Source: Nitratireductor basaltis (GTDB lineage: Bacteria; Pseudomonadota; Alphaproteobacteria; Rhizobiales; Rhizobiaceae). Taken from it: a stretch of DNA of 64,000 nt. Location: contig NZ_JMQM01000001.1 in assembly GCF_000733725.1 (NCBI RefSeq), forward strand, positions 1,364,001 to 1,428,000, read 5' to 3'. Made by a program: the position numbers and the translations under genes. The notes beneath the pieces were generated by a model. The model saw only the letters and a program-made list of their open reading frames with translations. It did not search any database and was not told the origin of the DNA. Shown here in pieces: positions 28,302 through 36,878 of the stretch (position 1 is the first letter of the stretch; each line of letters begins with the position of its first letter).

Positions 28302-30101
28302 TCAGGCTGAGGGTTCGGTGGCTATGCCCGTGGTGCTGGTGCTCCAGTCACCCAAGCGGCCTTTCTCAGTCTGATAAGCAGTTTGGAACTCGTATTCCTC
28401 GCCCTCTGCGAGAGCGCCGGTGGTGTAACTCGTCGCATCATTGGCAAGCGGTCCTGCCTCGGTCCAATCGCTGTCGGCGGTCTTCTTGAAGCGCACCATG
28501 TAGAACAGCAGAACGGAGGGCGATGGCGAGAAGGTCAGTTCTGCGACCGGTCCCGTCGCCCAATTCAGTGTCGGTGCAGCGGGCGTCGGAATGCCGTCCT
28601 GATCGCTCACGTCCTCGGAAACAGGTGCGTCGCCCTCTTCCTGTGCCGCATCCCACTGATAGGCAGCTTGCGGCATAGACTGGACCTGCAGCGTCACACC
28701 CTGCAGTATGCCGCCCTGCCCGATGATGAACTTGAAATCCTGCACCTCGAAGACCGAGTTGATGCCAAAAGGCGGATAGGAGATGCGGATGAACCGTTTC
28801 CCGAATGCAGCCAGGGCGCGCAGATTGCACTGGAATGTCCCCACCCAATTCGGATTGGCCCGATAGGCCGCAAGCTTCATCAGGCGTCGGCACTGGCTGT
28901 GTGATGGCGCCATGTTGAACTGCAGGTCTTGCCCGATCTCGCCACGCTCGGAAACATCGTCAGCATCAACCCATGGATCTGCATCGGCTGCCTGATAGTC
29001 CTGATCGGGATCGAGGAAGGTGGCACGAATGGTATTGGCGGTGGACATGATGTCCCTGCCCTTGCCGACCTCGGAGAAGCCCGTGATGGCATCCTCATTG
29101 ATCGTGACGGTGGGGTTCTCCCATTCGCCGATATCAAGCGTGAGGCCACCATCTGGCGTCGGTACGAGCCGACCGTCACAGCATTGAAGCATTCGCCCCA
29201 CAACGTCTGCTGGACGCTCATCGAGGCGATAGGAGCCCCAGAGACGATAACGAGGCTCTGTGCCGCCGCCCTTCAAGCCAATGGCCTCTGCAGCGCGATT
29301 ATAAGCTTCCACCCAGCCGGCCTGTGCCTGCAGTGTCGACACCATGCTCTCAGGAAAGCGCATTCCGTCTGCATGAGTGACATAATCGCGGATCACGGCA
29401 GCAGCATTGTCGTTCCATGCCACTGTGCCGGTCAGCGGGTTCTTGACCTTGGCAGCCCTGATCACCAGTCGGTAATTGGTGTTGATGCCGTTGGGGAAGC
29501 GCTCAAGATACCAGTCCTGCGCCGAGGCGAACTGTGTTGCGTACAGGCTCGCGACACCATCCCCGCGATGCGCTGAAGTCCATTCCGGGAACTCTGCAGC
29601 CAGATCGGAATAGGCCGTCTCGGTCGAGAGCCCCAGACGGTAGTGGATTCGCAGGAGCGAGTCGTGACCGCTCCCCGTCCAGGGGCTCGTCTGGATACGC
29701 CCGTTCGCATCGCGATAGGCGGTGACGTTGGTGTCATCGATCCAGAACTCTTCGACCGCATCAATCGGCCCTTGGCCCAAGGCGAGTACCTTGTGAAAAT
29801 TGCCTGCCTTCGCGTTTGCATAGACCCACGCACCCGACACCTTCACGCGCCCATAATGCCGCACGCGCGGTGCTGTGGATTGGCGATAGGACTGCTGCAC
29901 GTCTTCAGGTTTCGGCTGCGGTGGCCGGAACAAGATCGAGCTCAGATATGAGGCACCGATCGATAGAGCCAGATAGCCAAGTGCGCTGCCGAGGAAGGTG
30001 GTGCTGGCCAGACCCGCAAGAGCAACTGCGCCCTGGAGCGCAACACCAATGGCCGAGGTGCCAAGGGTGGCCGCGATGAGCCCGGAGAGCGCTACAGGCA
30101 T
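28302..30101 (-). CDS. Tail tip / host specificity protein (gpJ-like central hub)
   Basis: About 599 residues, starting at MPVALSG with GGAGG six nt upstream. The N-terminus has a hydrophobic stretch of ~50 residues, followed by long beta-rich hub domains (YGRVKVSGAWVYANAKAGN, GQGPIDAVEEFWIDD) as in lambda gpJ-type tail hubs, and ends in a fibronectin type III-like domain (~residues 505-595; SVLLFYMVRFKKTADSDW). It would form the tail tip to which the tailspike attaches. Confidence 0.8.
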   Translation of the reverse strand: MPVALSGLIAATLGTSAIGVALQGAVALAGLASTTFLGSALGYLALSIGASYLSSILFRPPQPKPEDVQQSYRQSTAPRVRHYGRVKVSGAWVYANAKAGNFHKVLALGQGPIDAVEEFWIDDTNVTAYRDANGRIQTSPWTGSGHDSLLRIHYRLGLSTETAYSDLAAEFPEWTSAHRGDGVASLYATQFASAQDWYLERFPNGINTNYRLVIRAAKVKNPLTGTVAWNDNAAAVIRDYVTHADGMRFPESMVSTLQAQAGWVEAYNRAAEAIGLKGGGTEPRYRLWGSYRLDERPADVVGRMLQCCDGRLVPTPDGGLTLDIGEWENPTVTINEDAITGFSEVGKGRDIMSTANTIRATFLDPDQDYQAADADPWVDADDVSERGEIGQDLQFNMAPSHSQCRRLMKLAAYRANPNWVGTFQCNLRALAAFGKRFIRISYPPFGINSVFEVQDFKFIIGQGGILQGVTLQVQSMPQAAYQWDAAQEEGDAPVSEDVSDQDGIPTPAAPTLNWATGPVAELTFSPSPSVLLFYMVRFKKTADSDWTEAGPLANDATSYTTGALAEGEEYEFQTAYQTEKGRLGDWSTSTTGIATEPSA

Positions 30102-30484
30102 TCGATCCTCCAAGCTTTCCAGACAGAATTGAGAGGTGCGCCGATCAGGCCGTTCTCGTCACGCGAGAACCAGATCGAGCCGGTATGGATGGCCATGCAG
30201 AGCTTGCCGTCATGGATGATCAGGCCGACATCGCCGGATGCCGGTTCTTTCGTCTTCCTGAAGCCGCTGGCACGCATGACGCGGTTGACGGCCACCGCAA
30301 TGCTCCCGGGCTCTCGAAGCCACTGACGGGCTTCCTCTTCCGTTTGGTGCTGTCGACCGAATACGGACATCGGTGAGAAGCCGGTGACTATCCGCACCCA
30401 CCTGTCAGCGGTTGACGCGCAATCGGTCTTACCCCACCGGAAAGGCTTGGCAGCCTCGGCGGTCATAAACTCTTCGATTGTCAT
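30092..30484 (-). CDS. Tail assembly protein, NlpC/P60-like (DUF6950 type)
   Basis: A 130-residue protein with the papain-like elements WGKTDCASTADRW (nucleophile Cys) and PASGDVGLIIHDG followed by a His (MAIHTGS). Such small peptidase-fold proteins sit before the gpJ-like gene in many siphoviruses and may cut peptidoglycan at the tail tip or help assembly. It overlaps the hub gene by 10 bases. Confidence 0.75.
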   Translation of the reverse strand: MTIEEFMTAEAAKPFRWGKTDCASTADRWVRIVTGFSPMSVFGRQHQTEEEARQWLREPGSIAVAVNRVMRASGFRKTKEPASGDVGLIIHDGKLCMAIHTGSIWFSRDENGLIGAPLNSVWKAWRIECL

Positions 30485-30486
30485 GG

Positions 30487-31077
30487 TCAGTAGTCCGGGT
30501 AGGTGAATACCGCGTGCAGGAGCTTCGCCATGTACTGGAAGAACTTGTCTCCCGGATATCTCTTCTGCTGATCTCGGTCCGTGTATCGGCCATAGGGCGG
30601 ACGGGAACGATTGAAGAAGGCGTTCTCAGCGGTCATGGAGACAGTCTGAACTGCACCTTCCACACCCTGCATCTCGGTTCTCGAAACTCGTGGCGGCTGC
30701 ATGAAGCCCCACCACAGAGGCGCGGGCGATCCCACCGGCTGCCATTCCGCATCAAAGAGCTGGAGCGATACGATAACGAGCCGCTGATCAACCTCGTCTG
30801 TCTCACCCAGCACTTTGCTCAGGAAGTCCGGCACCTGATCGGGAATGCCATTGAGCGCGAAGTTGACGGTTTCCGATGCCTGATTTGATGATGCTCCGAG
30901 CCCATCAATGGAGCCATAGCCGTACATCGGCAGATAGGTCTTGCCGCCGGTCTCAAGCTCCGTGTTGCCGTTCCACATGTAGAAGGTTTCAGATTTGAAG
31001 CGCATCTCGACAAGGAGATCGCAGCGCACCGTTGTTGCCGACAGCGCCTCAATCTGGTCCGGCGTGAAGAAGTCCAT
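30487..31077 (-). CDS. Minor tail protein, baseplate/tail-tip
   Basis: A 196-residue protein with beta-rich content (LLVEMRFKSETFYMWNG; SMTAENAFFNRSRPPYGRYTDRDQQ). The end segment with RYTDRDQ and YPGD resembles lambda gpL / DUF2163-like tail-tip proteins. It lies between the distal tail protein and the NlpC-like gene, the expected place for this component. Confidence 0.65.
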   Translation of the reverse strand: MDFFTPDQIEALSATTVRCDLLVEMRFKSETFYMWNGNTELETGGKTYLPMYGYGSIDGLGASSNQASETVNFALNGIPDQVPDFLSKVLGETDEVDQRLVIVSLQLFDAEWQPVGSPAPLWWGFMQPPRVSRTEMQGVEGAVQTVSMTAENAFFNRSRPPYGRYTDRDQQKRYPGDKFFQYMAKLLHAVFTYPDY

Positions 31078-31754
31078 CAGACATCCTCGATGAATGAGAC
31101 GGTGGGGAAGCTCCAGCGGCCATAGTCGAGGCCCATGTCCATCGAACTGTCGCTGACAAGGCGCATCTTACAGACTGGAAAATCGAAGTTCAGTCGATCT
31201 CCAATGCTTGCTGCCTCGCGTGCGGGTGGCCTGAAGGTGATGGTGGCCTGTTCATCGGACGAGTAAGAGATCGTCTTGACCTGATAGAGCCGTTCACCAA
31301 TCGAGAACCGCTGCCCTGGCTGGATCAAACCTGCATTGTTGATGTCGATGGTTGCCGTGGTGCCCCGGACCGGAACATTGCTGGCGAGCGTGACGTCGAT
31401 CACCTGCCCCTGATACTTGGAGCCGTCGCTGAATGGGCTGCTGTCGCTGTGCGGCACCGGTCCATACAGATGATCCTGACCATCAGGCACAGGCTGATAC
31501 CATCGCGAGAGCGGCACGATGACAGGCGTCATGCGCCCTTCGAGGATGCTGTTGATCCCGCGCCATGCCAGCACCTTCTGCTGATCGACAACGGGCACAC
31601 CGACAAAGCTGACTTTCCAGATCCCCGCATCCGTCGCCACCACCTGAGTGACGCCAGAAATGCTTGAGGGACCGGCAAGAGACCGAGGTGCGATCTCTGC
31701 CATGATCTCGCGCGGCGGCAGAACCTCAAGAGGCCAGACAATGGTTGAAGCCAT
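31077..31754 (-). CDS. Distal tail-like protein
   Basis: A 225-residue protein directly after the tape measure gene, with which it overlaps (TGATG). It has a beta-sandwich-like composition and segments such as GQVIDVTLASNVPVRGTTA. Position suggests the distal tail protein or lambda gpM-like component. Family recognition is weak. Confidence 0.6.
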   Translation of the reverse strand: MASTIVWPLEVLPPREIMAEIAPRSLAGPSSISGVTQVVATDAGIWKVSFVGVPVVDQQKVLAWRGINSILEGRMTPVIVPLSRWYQPVPDGQDHLYGPVPHSDSSPFSDGSKYQGQVIDVTLASNVPVRGTTATIDINNAGLIQPGQRFSIGERLYQVKTISYSSDEQATITFRPPAREAASIGDRLNFDFPVCKMRLVSDSSMDMGLDYGRWSFPTVSFIEDV

Positions 31755-33439
31755 TACATCTTCCTCGATTGCGCATCCGCGATCATTGAGGGCAGCCCTT
31801 GCTGGACCTGTCGGACGCCAAGCGCCGCGCCTGCCTGTGCGGCCTGCTGCCCCATCTGAGTGACTTCAGCCTTGATGACCCCGTTGTCATCGACAAAGAC
31901 ACCCCTGACCGTGACCTCAGTTGCCCCGCCGCCGAAATCCTGCCCCGGCTTGGTAACGGTGACGGTTTCATTCGGAGAAGCCCTGAAGGCGACCACCTGG
32001 CTATCGATGCCACCGGCACCGCCAACCTGAAACTGGCCACCATTGGCGAATCCGAAAAGCTTCCCGATGCCTCCAAAGAGGCCACCAAAGAAGCCGCCGC
32101 CTCCACCAGCCCCGCCAGAGAACAGCATCTGGAACGCGCGATCCGCGAAGACAGAGGCGAGCTGAGACAGAAGCCCCTTGAGCGCATCCTTCACGTCCTG
32201 AGTGCCGGTGATGACGCCCTTGAAGGCATTCGTCATTGCCGAGGTGATGTCGCCTGCCAGCCCCTCGACATTGCCCCTCATGCTCTGCATGCCTTGCTCA
32301 AGGCCCTGCATGGCATAGGTGCCGATTTCAGCCATCACGCGGGATGGTGAGTGGATGCCAAGCGCTGAGCGGAACCTCTCGGCAACATCGGACGCAATGC
32401 CGGTGATGCTCGACTTCACGCCTTCCCACTTGGATTTGATGCCGTTCCAGAGGCCAGACATGATGTCAGCGCCGATCTGGTACATCTGGCCTGGGATAGC
32501 CTTGAAGGCTTCGAGCAGTTCCAGCGCGGCAGCATCGAACCGACGCGCCCAATCCATCACCGCGCGGTCAAGCTCGACAATCCGATTGATCACGCCATTG
32601 ACGGCTGCACCGACTTCCTGCCCCCATTGAATGAAGGCAGCGCCCATCTCCACCATCCTGACCACGAAGTCAGCGATAGCCGGCGCATTCTCGACCAGCC
32701 AATGTGAGAACTGCTCAAGATACGGGAGAACGCGCTGGGTGATCTCGGCAGCGATAGAACCGAACGATCCCTTGAGGCGCGCCATATTATCGTTGAACGC
32801 CTCGGCACTGGCACCCATTTCCTCGGTGAAGACCTGGGAGAACTGACTGGCCTCAGACGTGAGCTTGTTGATCCCCTCGGAACCGCCTGCAAGCAGTGAG
32901 GCAAGCTGTGGCCCGTACCGCTCACCGAATATCTTGCCGGAAATGGCAGCCTTGCGGGTCTCGTCATCGATCCCCTGCAGCGCGTCCGCGACCTCACCCA
33001 TGATCTGGGTGGAGCCCTTAAGACTGCCGTCTGCATTCTGGACCGAGATGCCGAGCTCCGCAAAAGCATCCTTGGCCGCGCCCGTACCCTTCGAGGTGTC
33101 ATAGACGTTCTTGTTCAGCGTGCGCAGCGCATTGCCGAGCGATCCGAACGAGACGCCAGACAGATCGGCCGCATATTTCAGCCTCGACAGTTCCTCAATC
33201 GGAACACCGAAACTCCGGCTGGCCTTGGCCATGTCATCGGCTGCATTGATCGTGCCCTTGACCGCGACGGCCATTGCCCCAGCCGCCGCGGTTGCCGCTG
33301 CACCAGCAGCCAGCAGACCAGTCTTCGCGAACTTCCCGAACTTCTTCAGACCGGATTGAGCGTTCTTCAGCCCGTTTGAGAAAGCGGCAGTGTCGATGCC
33401 GAGGTTGACGCGCAGAGCGCCAATCACGCTATTCGCCAT
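31754..33439 (-). CDS. Tail tape measure protein
   Basis: A 561-residue protein with the tape-measure pattern: N-terminal helical repeats (ALRVNLGIDTAAFSNGLKNAQSGLKKF), a hydrophobic region near residues 40-65, a lambda-integrase-unrelated GIHSPSRVMAEIG motif typical of phage tape measures near residue 360, and a Gly-rich tract near 430-460. It sets tail length; about 1.5 angstrom per residue gives roughly 85 nm. It is short for this family. Confidence 0.88.
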   Translation of the reverse strand: MANSVIGALRVNLGIDTAAFSNGLKNAQSGLKKFGKFAKTGLLAAGAAATAAAGAMAVAVKGTINAADDMAKASRSFGVPIEELSRLKYAADLSGVSFGSLGNALRTLNKNVYDTSKGTGAAKDAFAELGISVQNADGSLKGSTQIMGEVADALQGIDDETRKAAISGKIFGERYGPQLASLLAGGSEGINKLTSEASQFSQVFTEEMGASAEAFNDNMARLKGSFGSIAAEITQRVLPYLEQFSHWLVENAPAIADFVVRMVEMGAAFIQWGQEVGAAVNGVINRIVELDRAVMDWARRFDAAALELLEAFKAIPGQMYQIGADIMSGLWNGIKSKWEGVKSSITGIASDVAERFRSALGIHSPSRVMAEIGTYAMQGLEQGMQSMRGNVEGLAGDITSAMTNAFKGVITGTQDVKDALKGLLSQLASVFADRAFQMLFSGGAGGGGGFFGGLFGGIGKLFGFANGGQFQVGGAGGIDSQVVAFRASPNETVTVTKPGQDFGGGATEVTVRGVFVDDNGVIKAEVTQMGQQAAQAGAALGVRQVQQGLPSMIADAQSRKM

Positions 33440-33442
33440 GAC

Positions 33443-33769
33443 CTACCCCTTCTGCTTTCGTGAGGCGAAGATGCCGCGCATGACCTCTTGGATCTGCTCA
33501 GGCGTCATCTGCCGACCGGACGGCTTGCCCGCTTCGCTCATCATGTCTTTGAGTTTCGGGAACTTCTTTGGTGTGATCCGCGAGAGCGCCGCTGTGTGCC
33601 AGGCAAGCCACGCATTGGCATTCTGCTCTCGCTTCAGGCGATTGCTTGCGCCTTCGAGGATGACGCTTATTTCGCGCAACGTGAGCCGCCAAAACAGGGA
33701 CGGCTCCTGCCCTGCTTCTACCCATGATCTAAGCAGCGAAAGCCAGTCTACCCGGCTTTCGCCTTGGGA
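33443..33769 (-). CDS. Tail assembly chaperone T part (expressed by -1 frameshift)
   Basis: The frame is open from the end of the G-like gene down to 33443 and has no convincing start of its own (only TTG at 33679). Entered by a -1 shift at AAACCCT (33769-33775) it adds 108 residues, giving a 217-residue G-T fusion. The C-terminal part (LTPEQIQEVMRGIFASRK-like, here MTPEQIQEVMRGIFASRKQKG) is typical of the small T proteins before the tape measure. In lambda the G and GT proteins coat the tape measure. Confidence 0.65.
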   Translation of the reverse strand, partial: SQGESRVDWLSLLRSWVEAGQEPSLFWRLTLREISVILEGASNRLKREQNANAWLAWHTAALSRITPKKFPKLKDMMSEAGKPSGRQMTPEQIQEVMRGIFASRKQKG

Positions 33770-34095
33770 GGGTTTGCCTTGCCTTCTGCCTCCGGGAAGA
33801 AGCGCTGCAGAGCGAGCCCGATCTTCTCCGTCATGACCGGCACGCCCACCTCGTCAAGCAGATAGCCTGCCTGAGAGGGCTGTATTGCGGGATGCTCTTC
33901 GAGAAGTGCACCCCAGACCAGCGCCCGCACCATCTTCATGCTGACGTTGGTCTCGTCCTGAAGATCTTCCACGATCTTCATGATCGGCTTGCCGAAATGA
34001 TCTTCGACCTCGCAGATCGCGTTGGTTGAGAAGCGCAGCGAGTAGACCTTGCCGCCTGCTTCCAGCGCTACCGCGCCACGTTCTGCATTCGCCAT
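33748..34095 (-). CDS. Tail assembly chaperone G (GTA gp10-like)
   Basis: A 115-residue protein of the gene-transfer-agent gp10 / phage tail chaperone family (YSLRFSTNAICEVEDHFGKPI). It is the usual G protein between tail tube and tape measure. Near its 3' end the slippery heptamer A AAC CCT allows part of the ribosomes to pass into the T frame. Start codon overlaps the stop of the tail tube gene. Confidence 0.8.
   Translation of the reverse strand: MANAERGAVALEAGGKVYSLRFSTNAICEVEDHFGKPIMKIVEDLQDETNVSMKMVRALVWGALLEEHPAIQPSQAGYLLDEVGVPVMTEKIGLALQRFFPEAEGKANPPKAKAG
33769..33775 (-). other. -1 programmed frameshift slippery heptamer AAACCCT
   Basis: In the G frame the sequence reads A AAC CCT, an X XXY YYZ heptamer; slipping back one base gives AAA CCC. 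The G frame stops 19 nt later (TAG at 33748), whereas the -1 frame runs on through the T gene. Conserved G/GT frameshifting is known in siphoviruses. Confidence 0.75.
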
Positions 34096-34526
34096 TAGCT
34101 GCTCGCCTGCGTCCAGGTTTCAGCACCGGAGACGGCAACGGTCACGGTTGCGGTCATGCGGTCATCGATCGGTACAGCCTTGGAGTAGCCAATGATGCTG
34201 GCCTCGAAGGTGACGATGGCGCCATTCGGGAACTCGACCTGATGATCGCGGGTCTCGCCGCTCTCGAAGAGTTCGCGAAGGAAGACATCGGTGTCATTGC
34301 CGGGAACCCAATTGATCTCGAAGCTGGCTTCGCCATTGTCGATCAGACCGGCGATGTACTCGCGACGGCGGTTCGGGCTCAGCATGTGGGTGGCGTCGAT
34401 CCGGTCAGCCGTTGCTTCACCGGGAGTGACGTTGATCACCTCACCGATCTGGAAATAATCGGCGGGAGACGTGCCCGTGTCCCAGATACGGTACTTTGTG
34501 CCGTACCCGATGCTTGCATCAGTCAT
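34095..34526 (-). CDS. Major tail (tube) protein
   Basis: A 143-residue protein of the phage tail tube type (EVINVTPGEATADRIDATHMLSPNRRREYIAGLIDNGEASFEI in part), with the FPNGAIVTFEASIIGYS strand and a C-terminal VTVAVSGAETW typical of the family. It lies between the tail-completion gene and the G chaperone. Homohexamers form the tail tube. Confidence 0.85.
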   Translation of the reverse strand: MTDASIGYGTKYRIWDTGTSPADYFQIGEVINVTPGEATADRIDATHMLSPNRRREYIAGLIDNGEASFEINWVPGNDTDVFLRELFESGETRDHQVEFPNGAIVTFEASIIGYSKAVPIDDRMTATVTVAVSGAETWTQASS

Positions 34527-34539
34527 CGTTCTGCTCCTG

Positions 34540-34947
34540 TCAGGATGATGTGTGGTGAATGATCAGATCGACCGAGACGGCAAAGACCCGCTCGGAAGTG
34601 GAAGGATTGGTGTCGGTGAGGTCGCGCCCTTCACTGTCGACGGTGATCAACTGGATCGATCCGCCCCGGTAGGTGTCGAGCGCAGCGATCAAATCGTTCG
34701 CGGTTGCCTTTGCCGCTGAATAGGTCGCGCCGTAGCAGTTCGCCTGCACACGGGATGTCACGAGACCATCGCGGCCCTGATAGGTGTAGCCAGGCACGCC
34801 ATCGACGCGGTACAGCACGATGTAAGGACCGGGACCGCCGTAGTTATCAGAGGTGGTGCCGCTGACCTTGATGCCCTGCGGTGCCATGTTCCAATAGCGC
34901 CGCCCCCCGGCAACGGATGCCAGGAGCTGAGTGATCAACGCTTCCAT
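34540..34947 (-). CDS. Tail terminator / completion protein (DUF3168-like)
   Basis: A 135-residue protein with short strands and a central YTYQGRDGLVTSRVQANCYG region as in DUF3168/gpU-like tail completion proteins. Its position immediately before the tube gene and after the gp10-like gene matches HK97-type order. It would cap the tail tube at the head-proximal end. Confidence 0.72.
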   Translation of the reverse strand: MEALITQLLASVAGGRRYWNMAPQGIKVSGTTSDNYGGPGPYIVLYRVDGVPGYTYQGRDGLVTSRVQANCYGATYSAAKATANDLIAALDTYRGGSIQLITVDSEGRDLTDTNPSTSERVFAVSVDLIIHHTSS

Positions 34948-34952
34948 GATGG

Positions 34953-35423
34953 TCAGCCTTTCGCGGCCTTTGCCTGCTTCCGTGCCAGACGTTCAGCCGC
35001 CTTGGTGATCTCGGTGCCGAGTTCCTTGGCCACGATGTTCAGAGCGTGATTCTTGTTCGCGTCCCATGCGGGTCTCGCGAAGGGCTGAGGCCCGTGGATC
35101 GTGCTCCCGAACTCCTGCAAGTGACTGTGCGGGATCACACCGGCACCGACGAACATCTCAACGGCAGCCTTGTCGTTCTTGAACATCTTCCGATGAAGCT
35201 TGCCCTGACGCTTGCCGAGTTTCGTGCCGATCCCGATCGATGAGCGCAGATCGTTGCCCTGCGTCACCGGATCGTCTGGAGCCTTGGCCCGCATATCGTC
35301 TGCAATTGGCTCTGCAGCCTTCCTCAGCACGCGCCGGAGGACGTTCTTGCCTGTGGCCTTGGGAAGTTCCTCGAGCGCCTTCTCAAGCTCTCTGAGGCCA
35401 TCCACCGAAACGCGGGTGGCCAT
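34953..35423 (-). CDS. HK97 gp10-like head-tail connector protein
   Basis: A 156-residue protein with the HK97 gp10 pattern: GLRELEKALEELPKATGKNVLRRVLRKAA near the N-terminus and HSHLQEFGSTIHGPQPFARPAWDA near the C-terminus (the 'EFGT...PAPFMRPA' signature). It joins head completion proteins to the tail. Its start overlaps the adaptor stop. Confidence 0.85.
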   Translation of the reverse strand: MATRVSVDGLRELEKALEELPKATGKNVLRRVLRKAAEPIADDMRAKAPDDPVTQGNDLRSSIGIGTKLGKRQGKLHRKMFKNDKAAVEMFVGAGVIPHSHLQEFGSTIHGPQPFARPAWDANKNHALNIVAKELGTEITKAAERLARKQAKAAKG

Positions 35424-35761
35424 CAGTCCATATCCCGTTGCGCCGTGATCTCGATAAACCGGCGCCGCCCTTCGCCCGCTTCCTTCAGCCCAATGATCTG
35501 CCAGATCGCGCCCTCATGGCTGATCCGGTCAGTCGGCTTGATCGTACGGCTCTGCTCTGAAGAGCGGGTCGTGAATCGCGCCATCAGCGTCGATCCCACC
35601 TGACCGGCTGCGAACTTCTCACCGTCCGAGACATCCTTGCGCTGAGCACGGACCGAGATGAAATCCGCCCAAGTCTGGATCGGCTCGTTGTATTCGTTGG
35701 TGGTCTCGGTGAACCGCTGGATCGTGATCTTGCGGTCAAGCTTTCCGGCGCTGATGCTCAT
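35423..35761 (-). CDS. Head-tail adaptor (HK97 gp9 / SPP1 gp16-like)
   Basis: A 112-residue head closure protein (LDRKITIQRFTETTNEYNEPIQTWADF ... RISHEGAIWQIIGLKEAGEGRRRFIEITAQ). The ATG at 35761 overlaps the stop of the upstream GT-A-like gene (ATGA); seven codons further upstream are less likely. This is the first structural gene after the sugar-modification cassette, so expression of cassette and adaptor is coupled. Confidence 0.85.
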   Translation of the reverse strand: MSISAGKLDRKITIQRFTETTNEYNEPIQTWADFISVRAQRKDVSDGEKFAAGQVGSTLMARFTTRSSEQSRTIKPTDRISHEGAIWQIIGLKEAGEGRRRFIEITAQRDMD

Positions 35762-36375
35762 TGCCAGTGCTCCTTGATCCACTCAACGTGCTGCAGTTCA
35801 TGTGGCTTCTTCAGACCGTGGAAATAGACGATGCGGGTATCACCCAACCCGTGCTTCTCGACATGGCCCTTGTATGACCGGACGTAGCCAGGCAGTTCAT
35901 CATCAATGAACCGGTGTCGGTACTTTCTGACGTGAACCATGTCGTTCTCGCCACGATGCTCCCGCGCCACCCGCTGATAACCTTCAGGGATCAGGCAGAC
36001 GCCATTGATCGCCTGATGCGGATTGTATGGATCGCGCGGCAGGCACATCACTTTCTTTTCGAGACACCACTTGCCGAGCTTGTCGATGTTGCCGGTGATG
36101 ATGGTATCCAGCCCCACAAAGATCATCGGGCAGCCCATCTCGAAAGGACGGATGCATTCGGCATATCCGCGCCGGCCAAGCCCCGGCACCACCACTTGCT
36201 CAATCGTATCGGGCAGATCGCGCTTGCGGTCGGTGTAGAGAACATTCCGATGCTCAAGCGTGAGGTGGCGATCAAAGCCGTTGAACAGCTTCACCACCCA
36301 ACTCTCGTCATACATCTTCGAGAAGTTGCGTGACTTCCCGTTCGCGTCCCAGATGATCGAGCAGGCGGTCAGCAC
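35758..36375 (-). CDS. GT-A-like glycosyltransferase within the head-connector operon
   Basis: A 205-residue protein, GTG start with GAGG upstream and a 7-base overlap with the acyltransferase gene. The segment MIFVGLDTIITGNIDKLGKW resembles the DxD-region of family-8-like glycosyltransferases, and HQAINGVCLIPEGYQRV fits their acceptor-side strand. No membrane segment or signal. It lies between head-tail genes and is coupled to the adaptor gene downstream. Substrate and acceptor are unknown; modification of a virion protein or of host glycans are both possible. Confidence 0.65.
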   Translation of the reverse strand: MLTACSIIWDANGKSRNFSKMYDESWVVKLFNGFDRHLTLEHRNVLYTDRKRDLPDTIEQVVVPGLGRRGYAECIRPFEMGCPMIFVGLDTIITGNIDKLGKWCLEKKVMCLPRDPYNPHQAINGVCLIPEGYQRVAREHRGENDMVHVRKYRHRFIDDELPGYVRSYKGHVEKHGLGDTRIVYFHGLKKPHELQHVEWIKEHWQ

Positions 36376-36878
36376 TTCGCGAACCTCATGCGCTTCTCAT
36401 GCCGATCCGCTGGCACGAATGATTGATAACCGTTCCGGCGATAGACACACCCAGGCGTCACATCGCGCTCGACCACGGCACCGGCAGCCACAACCGCGCC
36501 TGCCCCGATCCTGATGCCGGGAAGGATGATCGCCCCTGCCCCGATGCTTGCCCCATCCTCGATGATGACCGTCTTCCGCTCACCTTCGAGCAGCGCTTCC
36601 ATGTCGAAGCCGTCACGGCTCACGGCGGGCCATTGGTCATTGCAGACGATGGCACCGGGGCCGATGAAGCAGGCTTCCCCGATTGATGTGCCGGGATGCA
36701 GCGAGGCGTTGTGACCGATCCGGCAGTTCCGGCCAATCCTGACGCCATCGACCATCGCACCAGCACCTATGACCGTCTCACGCTCCACCATTGCCCCGCG
36801 GATCACCGAGGCGAACTGCCAGACCGTCGCGAACTCGGACACTGCCGAGCCTTCGACATGCGCGAGAGGATGGATCAT
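36369..36878 (-). CDS. Left-handed beta-helix acyltransferase (WbbJ/FdtC-like)
   Basis: A 169-residue protein made almost wholly of hexapeptide repeats ([LIV]-G-x-x-x-x), e.g. ETVIGAGAMVDGVRIGRNCRIG and ASIGAGAIILPGIRIGAGAVV, as in sugar O- or N-acetyltransferases acting on nucleotide-linked amino sugars. The catalytic His is probably in RIGHNASLHPG. It is coupled to both neighbours by overlaps. In glycan pathways such enzymes tailor the sugar that a transferase then adds. Confidence 0.82.
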   Translation of the reverse strand: MIHPLAHVEGSAVSEFATVWQFASVIRGAMVERETVIGAGAMVDGVRIGRNCRIGHNASLHPGTSIGEACFIGPGAIVCNDQWPAVSRDGFDMEALLEGERKTVIIEDGASIGAGAIILPGIRIGAGAVVAAGAVVERDVTPGCVYRRNGYQSFVPADRHEKRMRFAKC

